Shown: positions 17,948 through 25,597 of the stretch, one piece after another
How the letters are laid out: each line of letters begins with the position of its first letter
Numbering within the stretch: the first letter of the stretch is position 1
NCBI RefSeq assembly: GCF_003097235.1
Contig: NZ_QEQQ01000008.1
Location: 158,751 to 222,750 of the forward strand
Length of the DNA: 64,000 nucleotides
Direction of reading: 5' to 3'
From: Pseudomonas sp. CC120222-01a
Lineage (GTDB): Bacteria > Pseudomonadota > Gammaproteobacteria > Pseudomonadales > Pseudomonadaceae
The notes under the pieces: generated by a model
The model's input: the letters and a program-made list of their open reading frames with translations, nothing else
Told to the model about the DNA's origin: nothing
The model's database searches: none
Translations under genes and position numbers: made by a program

Positions 17948-19326
17948 GCCTGGCCGCCCCGATAACCGGTCACCAAATGGTCAAACTGGGGAATGTAGTA
18001 CGTGTTCACCCAGCGCTGCATGGGCGTATCCTGCGCCTCAGGCAATGCCCTGGTACGAGCACTGAGCTTGACCTTCTCGGCCTGGTCGATTTGAACCCAG
18101 GGTATCTGGCCACGCTCGCGCATCACCGTCGCGTGGTAGTCCACCATGCCGAGAAACTGGTCACTGAAGCGTTCCTGACGCGCCAAGCTCATGAGTCGCT
18201 CCAGCCGTCGGCGGCCGGTGTGCGAAAGAATGCCGAGCAGTTCTGAATGCGCATCGATACGCGCGGCGGCCGCCGGCAAGGTTGCGGCATCGCGCCCCAG
18301 CCCTTGCCAGTGCGCCTCGATTTCGCCAAGGCTCTGGTGCCGGCCATGACAGGCCAGGGTAAACAGCAGATCGACCTGAGCAAGGAGTGGTTCGACCTGC
18401 TGCACGTGCACGAGCTTGCGTCGCTCGGGCGTTTCGCTGCAGTTTTTTTCGGCCAGGGCGAACAACTGCTGGATCGGCAGGTGGCTGTCTGGATTGTGTT
18501 GAGCTTGATCATCCATCACCCGCAGCAGTGCACCCGCAGCGCCCGTGTCGAGGCCGGTCAAGGCTAGCCAGAAGTCGCGCGTGTCAGCGCCTACTTGCGC
18601 GGAGTTCGGCAGTGCTGTTCGGTAGGCCTTGATCAGACTGCCCGGTACTTGCTTGAGCGCGCTTCCGCCACCTGCCTTGAAGCGCAGGAAAATCCCCTGC
18701 AAATGCATGCGCGCTTCTTGGAACAACCTGTGAAACGGCTCGTGAGTTTGAATCATCCCCTTAACTTTCACCCACAACAGTCCTGCTTCTTGACTGTGGT
18801 GGTAGTTGTAGCGGTCGTTGAAGAAGCCTATCTGCATGAACGGTGTCTTGTAGCGCCCACTCACACCCAAGCCCAACTGACGCACCAACAGGTGCCCGGC
18901 TGGTTCATGGGTGAAGCGCAGAAATGGGTTACTGTCGACCTCCAGACGTGCACGAGCCTTGCTGGCGCCCAGCACGCCTTGACTGTCAACGCCGGTATCG
19001 GGCGCAGCAGTCACCATGGCATACGTGAATATGTTCTCCAGATAGACTAGACAAGCCTGGCACAGCGCCAGCCCATAACGTCCTCCTGACTGCTCACGCA
19101 ACGCTTTGCTCGGGCCGGTATCAACATCGTCGAACAGGTCCTTAATCACTGCATGATGCAGCAGATTGAGCGTGTAGTTCCGTACGTCGTTCGAAACCGA
19201 GTTGACCCGGTTGCGAAAGATTTCCTGGCCAAAGGCAGACCAGATGGTCAGTACACCCAACGGATCAATCTGGCTGTCGCCACTGAGGTCTTCATCGTAT
19301 TCAGTCAGGTATTGGCTCAACCGCAT
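17944..19326 (-). CDS. Unrecognised protein, first gene of the PLD/SNF2 operon
   Basis: The protein has 460 residues from the ATG at 19326 (MRLSQYLTEYDED); the frame extends ten codons further to a TTG with no ribosome-binding site. Its stop overlaps the PLD gene start (ATGA). It appears soluble, mostly helical, with no catalytic motif I can identify. Genes in this position in PLD/helicase defence operons are often specificity or sensor subunits. The three-gene set (unknown, PLD, SNF2 helicase) may correspond to a described system such as Azaca, which I recall as a three-gene helicase-containing system, but I cannot verify this from sequence. Confidence 0.65.
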   Translation of the reverse strand: MRLSQYLTEYDEDLSGDSQIDPLGVLTIWSAFGQEIFRNRVNSVSNDVRNYTLNLLHHAVIKDLFDDVDTGPSKALREQSGGRYGLALCQACLVYLENIFTYAMVTAAPDTGVDSQGVLGASKARARLEVDSNPFLRFTHEPAGHLLVRQLGLGVSGRYKTPFMQIGFFNDRYNYHHSQEAGLLWVKVKGMIQTHEPFHRLFQEARMHLQGIFLRFKAGGGSALKQVPGSLIKAYRTALPNSAQVGADTRDFWLALTGLDTGAAGALLRVMDDQAQHNPDSHLPIQQLFALAEKNCSETPERRKLVHVQQVEPLLAQVDLLFTLACHGRHQSLGEIEAHWQGLGRDAATLPAAAARIDAHSELLGILSHTGRRRLERLMSLARQERFSDQFLGMVDYHATVMRERGQIPWVQIDQAEKVKLSARTRALPEAQDTPMQRWVNTYYIPQFDHLVTGYRGGQA

Positions 19327-19566
19327 GAGGTTTCTCAAGACAAAGGATATCAACAACGCGACCGAGCAGCAGAGATTATGCTACGCCAGTCTCACGATAC
19401 AGATTTCAAGCGAGGGTTAGGTGCTGCGGGCGACAGGGCAGGCGCGGGTGCAAGGCCTTCGACGCACCTCGTACGGATCGCCGACACCACGCTCGCGTCA
19501 GTCGCGCAGCCCTGTTGCACTCTAGACATGGTATTGCGACCGCTTGCGGTGCTCCTCCCCGACCCA

Positions 19567-20529
19567 TCACCGCTCCTTGATTCTGGGCTTACGCAGCTTC
19601 GGCGCCTGCTGCTGGACCAGTTGCTGCTCCAGCGTATCAGCACGCGCCTGCTGGGCCACGCCCGTATGTCGCACCTCGTCAAGCATTTGCTGCATGGCAT
19701 GCAAGCGGCCTTCCAGAGCTTGCCGCTGCTGCTCGCCCTGCTCCGCCGCCACTTCGGCCCGCGCCTGCTGGGTGGCTGCCTGGCGCTGCGTCTCGCTCAA
19801 GACGTGACGGTCTTGCTCCGATCGTTGCTGAAGTTGGTCGAACTGGCGCTGGAGCTCTCGACGTTCAACCTGGCGTGTTTTGCTCTCCTCGCGCGCCCGG
19901 TCAATTTCGCGGTAGGCGCGCTCCTCGACACCGCGCACGTAGGCTTCTTGTGCCAGCCGAGCCTGCTCGACTTGATGCAGGGTGTCGTGCTGTTCGGCCT
20001 GCAGACCATGCAACTGCTGTTGCAAGGTGTCGCAGGTCAATTGCAAGGCGCCACGTTGTTCCTGCAGATCCTTAATCTGCGCCTGACGCTGGGCCAGCAG
20101 TAGCTCTAGATCGGTCAGGCGGGTTTCAGCGCTCTGCCGCGCAGATATTGCCTCTGCCGTCTGCTGTCGCGCCTGAGCAACGTCCAGCCGGGCGCGGGCA
20201 TCCAATGCTACGAGTTCCTCTCTTTCCTCTGCGAGCACCTGCCGCTGGATGGCCAGTGACTGCTCGACCACGCCTTGAGCCAAGGTGGTCGCCTGCTGCC
20301 AGATAGCGACAAAGGCCTGGGCCACTTCCGCCGGCAGTCCGGGCAACCGCGTTTCACCGCGCAGGCGGCCGGCCAACTGTTCCCACCATTGGTCGAGCAA
20401 GGCACCGACCCGCGCCGGGCTGCCGCGACCCAGTTCCAAGCGCACCCGTTCTACCGTCGGCCGCTCGCCACGGGCCAGCACCGCGTCTGCCGCGGCAAAC
20501 ACGTCGTTTTCCGGTACGCCTACCGCCAT
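19567..20529 (-). CDS. tnpT: TnpT-like KfrA-family coiled-coil DNA-binding protein
   Basis: The 320-residue protein has an N-terminal KfrA-type DNA-binding domain (residues 5-50, VFAAADAVLARGERPTVERV then LGRGSPARVGALLDQWW) followed by about 220 residues of Gln- and Glu-rich coiled coil. It ends in a basic tail (KLRKPRIKER). It starts at an ATG with GGAGGG upstream and is divergent from a tyrosine recombinase, with a small inverted-repeat core site between them. This is the arrangement of tnpT and tnpS in Tn4651/Tn4652-type transposons, where TnpT assists the recombinase in cointegrate resolution. A plasmid-type KfrA regulator is the alternative. No Tn3-family transposase is in the window. 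Confidence 0.7.
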   Translation of the reverse strand: MAVGVPENDVFAAADAVLARGERPTVERVRLELGRGSPARVGALLDQWWEQLAGRLRGETRLPGLPAEVAQAFVAIWQQATTLAQGVVEQSLAIQRQVLAEEREELVALDARARLDVAQARQQTAEAISARQSAETRLTDLELLLAQRQAQIKDLQEQRGALQLTCDTLQQQLHGLQAEQHDTLHQVEQARLAQEAYVRGVEERAYREIDRAREESKTRQVERRELQRQFDQLQQRSEQDRHVLSETQRQAATQQARAEVAAEQGEQQRQALEGRLHAMQQMLDEVRHTGVAQQARADTLEQQLVQQQAPKLRKPRIKER

Positions 20530-20549
20530 GCCCTGCCCTCCGCTATATT

Positions 20550-20578
20550 AGGTCTGATAAAGAAAGATTATCCGACCT
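20550..20578. repeat. Inverted-repeat core recombination site between tnpT and tnpS
   Basis: AGGTCTGATAA (20550-20560) and TTATCCGACCT (20568-20578) form an 11-bp inverted repeat with one mismatch around a 7-bp spacer. This is the size and symmetry of a tyrosine-recombinase crossover site, and it sits in the divergent intergenic region just as the core of the Tn4651 rst site does. It also overlaps the likely promoters of both genes, so binding could repress them. A TATAAT at 20599-20604 is a plausible -10 for tnpS. Confidence 0.65.
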
Positions 20579-20616
20579 TATAAATTTAAAACTCAATTTA
20601 TAATACGTTGAACGTA

Positions 20617-21720
20617 ATGAATAATACAGATGCACTGCAGGCACGGTTTGATAACCCACTAGCCCTGCACGAGATCGCTGACACTACCCGCGCGGCCGCC
20701 GAGGCGTTCATCGCCGCCGGCACGGCCGTCAACACCGTGCGCAGCTATCGCAGCGCCCTCGCCTATTGGGCCGCCTGGCTGCGCCTGCGCTACGGCCGGG
20801 CGCTCGGCGACGGCGCCCTACCACCGGAAGTGGCGGTGCAGTTCATCGTCGATCACCTGGCTCGCCCGAACGCCGACGGTACCTGGAGCCACCTGCTGCC
20901 GGCGAACGTCGATGCAGCGCTGGTCGCCGCTGGGGTCAAGGGTAAATTGGGTGCTCTGGCGTTCAGTACGGTGAGTCATCGTCTGGCGGTGGTGGCCAAG
21001 TGGCACCGGCTCAAGGATTGGGACAATCCGTGCGAAGCCGCGGCGGTAAAGACCTTGCTTCGTGAGGCGCGCAAGGCGCAGGCGCGCCAGGGTATGGCGG
21101 TGCGCAAGAAAACCGCGGTGGTGCTGGAACCCCTCCAGAGGATGCTCACGACCTGCACCGATGGCGTGCGTGGGATCCGCGATCGCGCCCTGCTGCTGTT
21201 GGCCTGGAGTGGCGGCGGCCGGCGCCGGTCGGAGGTGGTGGGCCTGCAGATCGAAGATCTGCGCCGCCTGGATACCGACACCTGGCTGTACGCGTTAGGC
21301 GCGACCAAGACTGAGACCAGCGGGATTCGCCGCGAAAAACCGCTGCGTGGGCCAGCGGCACAGGCGCTCGCCGCCTGGCTGGCAATAGCGCCGGCTGTCA
21401 GCGGACCGCTTTTCCGACGGCTGTACAAAGGCGGCAAGGTGGGTACCGCCGCGCTGTCAGCGGATCAGGTGGCGCGCATCGTTCAGCGCCGCGCTCAGTT
21501 GGCCGGCCTGGAGGGCGATTGGGCAGCGCACAGTTTGCGCTCGGGCTTCGTCACTGAGGCCGGGCGTCAGGGCGTGCCGCTCGGCGAGGTCATGGCCATG
21601 ACCGAACACCGCAGCGTGAATACGGTCACGGGGTACTTCCAAGCCGGAGCCATGCTATCCAGCCGCGCCACCTGCTTGCTGGGTGACGAAGAGCTGCATC
21701 GCCCTGATCAAAATGCCTGA
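20617..21720 (+). CDS. tnpS: TnpS-like tyrosine recombinase
   Basis: The 367-residue protein has a SAM-like N-terminal DNA-binding domain and a C-terminal catalytic domain. The catalytic residues appear intact: Arg in SGGGRRRSEV, Lys near KTETSG, HSLRSGF with His and Arg, a later His in TEHRS, and the nucleophile Tyr in NTVTGYFQ. The ATG at 20617 follows a TATAAT by only 12 bases and has no Shine-Dalgarno sequence, so the mRNA may be leaderless; a TTG at 20608 is the alternative start. The divergent KfrA-like gene and the core site point to a Tn4651-type resolution recombinase. A generic integrase is possible. Confidence 0.75.
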   Translation: MNNTDALQARFDNPLALHEIADTTRAAAEAFIAAGTAVNTVRSYRSALAYWAAWLRLRYGRALGDGALPPEVAVQFIVDHLARPNADGTWSHLLPANVDAALVAAGVKGKLGALAFSTVSHRLAVVAKWHRLKDWDNPCEAAAVKTLLREARKAQARQGMAVRKKTAVVLEPLQRMLTTCTDGVRGIRDRALLLLAWSGGGRRRSEVVGLQIEDLRRLDTDTWLYALGATKTETSGIRREKPLRGPAAQALAAWLAIAPAVSGPLFRRLYKGGKVGTAALSADQVARIVQRRAQLAGLEGDWAAHSLRSGFVTEAGRQGVPLGEVMAMTEHRSVNTVTGYFQAGAMLSSRATCLLGDEELHRPDQNA

Positions 21721-21900
21721 ACCGCAGCGTCACCGTCATTACGCGATAGGGACATACCTCTGCACGCAGCACCGACAGCCGATACCGCGCCACGGCGTCC
21801 CACTCGATCCACATTATCTAGCCAGGAACCGCAGAGAGGGAGGCGCACTCATAGAGCTGGCACAGGACAGCAAAAACGCAGTGGCGCTTGGCCACGTGGC

Positions 21901-22497
21901 TCAATGGTGTGGTACAGCGTAGTGCTGGTCAGTCCCTTCTCTCGTGTAAATCTCACCATCCGACCTAAAGCACAGCTTCGTTCTGTTCAAGAGCCCCGTC
22001 TTGCATTGGTCCCAGTCGAGATTGACCCCTTTCTTCGCCAGCACCGCGGCCTTCGCTTCCATCTCGGCGATTTGCCTGCGACGGAACTCAATTTCCTCGT
22101 GGCTCGGTAACAGAGGGCTGGCCAGGAACCATGCGGCCGCACCGATCACGGCAAGAGCACCAACCAAGGTCACAAATGTTTTCACCCCCAAGAGGCGTCC
22201 TGCTTTCTCATAGCGCTTTGTTGCCACCGCTGCAGCTTCATTGGCCTGGTCGAATTTCTCAGTTAGCAATTTCGCAGCCTCGGTAGCAGTTGCATCCGCA
22301 AGGTTCGATAGGTCATTTCTCGCGCTTGAGATCTGCCTGTGCACCTCTTGCTGAAGCCTGCTCAGCGCCAGAACGGCTTTGTCAGCGGCGTCCTGTGTCT
22401 GCAATCCTGCCGAGAGTAATGAAGTGAGCATTTCAGCTTGCGCTCGAATTTTCTCGTCGTAGCTTTCGTATTCTCGCGCAGTCACGAGGGTCGTCAT
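21901..22497 (-). CDS. Coiled-coil protein with one membrane segment
   Basis: The 198-residue protein has helical residues 1-100 (repeated Ala/Glu/Lys patterns), a membrane segment at about 106-128 (FVTLVGALAVIGAAAWFLA) and a C-terminal region with a CKTG...LCF pair of cysteines near the end. The layout resembles small membrane accessory proteins of plasmid mobilisation loci, but no relaxase is nearby, so I make no functional call. Its ATG overlaps the stop of the preceding gene (ATGA), so the two proteins are probably made together. Confidence 0.6.
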   Translation of the reverse strand: MTTLVTAREYESYDEKIRAQAEMLTSLLSAGLQTQDAADKAVLALSRLQQEVHRQISSARNDLSNLADATATEAAKLLTEKFDQANEAAAVATKRYEKAGRLLGVKTFVTLVGALAVIGAAAWFLASPLLPSHEEIEFRRRQIAEMEAKAAVLAKKGVNLDWDQCKTGLLNRTKLCFRSDGEIYTREGTDQHYAVPHH

Positions 22498-23213
22498 CGG
22501 CTCAAACCTCGATCGTAGGTCATCTGTTTGGCAAGCTCCTTTTCTTGCTCTTGCCGAAGCAGCAGTTCGTGGCTGCGCTCAGCACGGGCGATCCGCTCCA
22601 TCACCCAATCGCGGTGGTTCATATTAAGCTCAAGCATGTCCTCCAGCGGCGCGAACTTCAGTACGCCACCGGGTTCAGCCAAAAGCAGCAGTCCGCCAGT
22701 GCCTGAAGCGGCTTTGCCACTGACAGTCTTGATAGCCAAGAGGTACTGGTTGATTTGCGCACCGGAAAAGCGGGTTTGCTGAGTGGCGATGGCTTCAGCT
22801 GTCGACTGAACAAGGGCCTCAAGCCGGCCGCTTCGTGGATGATGATCCCTGGGGAAGGCATCCAGATACGGGACCGTCAGCAGACCTAACGTATCAGCGG
22901 TGGCTTTAGTCTCAACGTACCAATGCACTTCTCGGGAAATTTCGGCGAGACCCAGGTCGTTAATGATTTGCTTGAGTCCTGCGTGTTTGCCCCGCTCCTT
23001 CCTTAAGTCCGCTCCCTCTGCTTTGAACTCCAAGAGCCGGACCACTCCGCTAAACTTCACCAACACATCGCCCAACAGTTGGTCGGCAGGCGTTTGTTGG
23101 AGCAAGTTGACAGATCCCGCCGCTCCCAGGCCGGAGGCTCGTTGCTTATCGCGTATCGAGTAACCCAACGAGAAGAGGAAATTGCCGATGGTGATGTTTT
23201 CGTAAAGCTTCAT
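22494..23213 (-). CDS. Unrecognised protein with PD-(D/E)XK-like motif
   Basis: The 239-residue protein contains D49, then E62-F-K64 within a hydrophobic strand (LLGDVLVKF and VVRLLEFKAEG). This spacing fits the PD-(D/E)XK nuclease core (D ... ExK). The remainder is not recognisable; the C-terminus is strongly charged and helical. It sits between a Cys/His-containing 330-residue protein and a membrane coiled-coil protein on the same strand. A nuclease role in a three-gene accessory operon is an inference from the motif alone. Confidence 0.6.
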   Translation of the reverse strand: MKLYENITIGNFLFSLGYSIRDKQRASGLGAAGSVNLLQQTPADQLLGDVLVKFSGVVRLLEFKAEGADLRKERGKHAGLKQIINDLGLAEISREVHWYVETKATADTLGLLTVPYLDAFPRDHHPRSGRLEALVQSTAEAIATQQTRFSGAQINQYLLAIKTVSGKAASGTGGLLLLAEPGGVLKFAPLEDMLELNMNHRDWVMERIARAERSHELLLRQEQEKELAKQMTYDRGLSR

Positions 23214-23295
23214 GGGACGTATTGATCCTATCTACCGGAATCCTACCTACAGGCGCCGTAACAAAAGCGGCTAAGCACGAACGTTGGGCGTCGGA

Positions 23296-24288
23296 TCAGG
23301 AGCCGATGCGGATAGCACCGGTTGAATAGCGCTGCTTGAAGGCCAGGTCGATGGCCGCGACGTATTGGCTTGGAGAGACGTCGAGCGAGCGTCCCAGCAA
23401 ACGGTGCACGGCTTTCACGGTATCAGCGCGCGCCTGATGACTGCTGACAAGCTGGACCGTTAGCTGAAGATTACCGGGTTCGAGAAAGTCGTTGAGCAGC
23501 GTGGCCTGGGCATGCAGTTCTCGCTCGATAACAGCCAACTCAGTCATATCATTGAGCGCCGCTTCGGCTGACTCCAGTTCCGCAGTGTTCAATCGTGATT
23601 TGGTTGGGATTGCCTCAAGCCGCTTGCGCATTTCAAACAAACGCTCCTGATACCGCTGCCCCCCTAGCTGTAACCACACTCCCAAGCCCTTGAGCGTGCC
23701 GAACGAATGCGGGTACCAGTGGCGCTCCTCGTAGGGTTTGCCTTTCTCGTCGCCCCCCTTCTTGACGACTTGGTAGTCCCAGGAGATTCCCAGCACATTA
23801 CTCTTCCAGCGGTTATTCAGAAGCTCCCCAATGCGCTGAGGAAGGGAAGACAGAACCTCACTGGCGCGGCCTTGCAGTTCACGGTGTTTGCTATTCGCCG
23901 CGCGAACTCGCTCAATCAAAGATTGCCGCTGGCTAAGCAGGGTTTCGACCCTGTGGCGCCGGATGTTCTGCCGCTCGGTAGCGCTCAGCTGCTTGAACTG
24001 TCCCCTGACCTGCTCGTCATCCAAACCCAGGTGATTGAGCGCGCAGCAGTTACCGATCAGCACTTGTGAAGCATCATGAAGCTCGACGACGTAACCATGC
24101 TGATGCAACTGAGCACAACGCCTTCCATGCTTCTGGTACTGACAGCTCGCCTCGGCCTTTATCAACCGATAGGGTCGCAGTGGAGTCCGATACTGCTCCT
24201 TGGTAAAGGTGCACTCGGCTGCAAGCTGATAAAGCGAGTTCAAATCCGCAAGCGTTCTCAGCTCAACAATTTCAATCGAAGTAGTCAT
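23296..24288 (-). CDS. Unrecognised Cys/His-rich N-terminal protein
   Basis: The protein has 330 residues from the ATG at 24288, chosen because GAGGA lies 5 bases upstream; the frame is open ten codons further back. Residues 49-86 hold C49, C58, H62, H64, C81, C82 and H86, a plausible metal-binding cluster. A long charged helical region follows (residues about 100-150) with an aromatic patch (RHWYPHSFGTLKGLGVWLQL). I do not recognise the family. It is the first gene of a minus-strand group with the PD-(D/E)XK-like and membrane proteins, 82 bases upstream of the former. Confidence 0.6.
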   Translation of the reverse strand: MTTSIEIVELRTLADLNSLYQLAAECTFTKEQYRTPLRPYRLIKAEASCQYQKHGRRCAQLHQHGYVVELHDASQVLIGNCCALNHLGLDDEQVRGQFKQLSATERQNIRRHRVETLLSQRQSLIERVRAANSKHRELQGRASEVLSSLPQRIGELLNNRWKSNVLGISWDYQVVKKGGDEKGKPYEERHWYPHSFGTLKGLGVWLQLGGQRYQERLFEMRKRLEAIPTKSRLNTAELESAEAALNDMTELAVIERELHAQATLLNDFLEPGNLQLTVQLVSSHQARADTVKAVHRLLGRSLDVSPSQYVAAIDLAFKQRYSTGAIRIGS

Positions 24289-24919
24289 CAGCGTCCTCGT
24301 GGAAACCCAGTCGCGCATATAGCTGTATATTAACCCAGTACTCGCATAATGCCATCAATTGCGTTCAATACGCCGAGCCAGGATTCCGTGCTGGCTGGGC
24401 TACTCAAGGCGTAAGGGCCGCGCCCTTTCCAATCGTTTACGGTCGAGTCGCCACAGGGTTGTAATGTCCGCTACGTGGAACCCATCTCCTCCTCGGCGAA
24501 GGTGGACCTGGCAGGTCCCTCGTGATGGCAATACCGCCTACGCTCACCGGCACGAGCACGCGGTGTACTGCCCGGCCAAGGTCCGACGCAGTCCACCAAT
24601 GCCATCCCCCTACGAGTGGGTAACACCTCTTCCTTGCCCTGCATGAACGCCTCAATAACGGCTTACTGATTCACTTCACCGCACAGGCTGGCCAATGCGG
24701 ATGCAGCAACTCAGGCGGAGAAACGTGAGCAGTGAAGTGGTTAGGCTGCGGGCGTTTCGAACGTGCGGCCGACAAGCACGCCGCGAGCCGTGCCGCTCTG
24801 CCCCAAGAGGCCTGGTCTATACTCTTAGGACGGTGCATGCCCCCCCGATTAAAAGGAATTCACGCGAGGGTGTGGCGAGTCACTCCACGACGCGATCTAT
24901 CTAAGTCGAGGGGATGGCT
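24289..24919 (+). promoter_or_regulatory. 631-bp intergenic region upstream of tnsA
   Basis: No convincing gene lies here. It separates the divergent 330-residue gene and tnsA. A possible -10 box TATACT is at 24818-24823, about 90 bases before the tnsA start, without a good -35. In Tn7 the transposon right end lies just upstream of tnsA, so an end would be expected here. Comparing it by eye with the 31616-31891 region, I found only short matches such as TCGCATAA and no convincing terminal inverted repeat. Confidence 0.4.
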
Positions 24920-25597
24920 ATGCCTAATAAGACACCGGAAAATGCCTTTTTGGCGCGGCTGCGGGGACGCAAGTCGACGCGCAGCAACTTGTGGCTGGTC
25001 TACAGCCATAAGATTCGCTCTGACCTCATTTTGGAAAGCAATCAGGAGCTCGCTCACTGGTTGCTGCACCTGGAGTTTGAACCAAGCATCGTCAACTTCT
25101 GGATTCCAGGAGCGAACGAACTCTACGCTGACCAACGCGGCGGTCGAAAGACCCGGCCGGACGTGATTGCCACGAATGCTTCTGGCGGGCTGGAGTGGCA
25201 CGAAGTCAAGGCAGGATACGTCGAGGAAAACACAGTCAGTGAGCAGATCATCGCGCAACGTCAGATGGCTGCCGACAATGGCGCTACCTACCGCTTGTTT
25301 GATGAATCAACACGCCTGACGCACCGCTATGAGTTAATGCCCCGACTGCGACTCATGCATTTCGTCGCCGTTACCCGCAGCCAGTCCATTGATCATGTCC
25401 GACAAGCGCTCCTGAATTATGTGAGCGAAGCACAGTCGGGGACCCTGGGTGAGATGCTGCAAGCCAACCCTGTACTACCGCCCACCCATCTCATTGCAGC
25501 GTTGATCCAGCTCTCGATCGAAGGCCGCGTGACACTCGATATTGAGCAAACCACTCCGACGCGGCAAACGCGGTGGTCAGCGAGAGCGTCGCTATGA
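24920..25597 (+). CDS. tnsA: Tn7-like transposon endonuclease TnsA
   Basis: The 225-residue protein has the TnsA nuclease layout: E43, D81 in RPDV, then E95-V-K97, matching the PD-(D/E)XK-type catalytic set, followed by a C-terminal region that in Tn7 contacts TnsC. In Tn7, TnsA cuts the 5' ends of the element, so that together with TnsB transposition is cut-and-paste. The ATG at 24920 has GAGGGG six bases upstream; the ATG two codons earlier abuts that site and is unlikely. Its TGA overlaps the tnsB start as ATGA. Confidence 0.88.
   Translation: MPNKTPENAFLARLRGRKSTRSNLWLVYSHKIRSDLILESNQELAHWLLHLEFEPSIVNFWIPGANELYADQRGGRKTRPDVIATNASGGLEWHEVKAGYVEENTVSEQIIAQRQMAADNGATYRLFDESTRLTHRYELMPRLRLMHFVAVTRSQSIDHVRQALLNYVSEAQSGTLGEMLQANPVLPPTHLIAALIQLSIEGRVTLDIEQTTPTRQTRWSARASL

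Noticed and set aside
13266..19326. DISARM assignment for the SNF2/PLD trio
   Set aside because: DISARM needs DrmA and DrmB (DUF1998) and a methylase; none is present beside these genes, and the PLD protein is much larger than DrmC.
24520..24640. A segment reading HRHEHAVYCPAKVRR that resembles the start of IS200-type transposases
   Set aside because: The resemblance is limited to a few residues, there is no continuing frame with the HUH motif, and the expected hairpin ends are absent.
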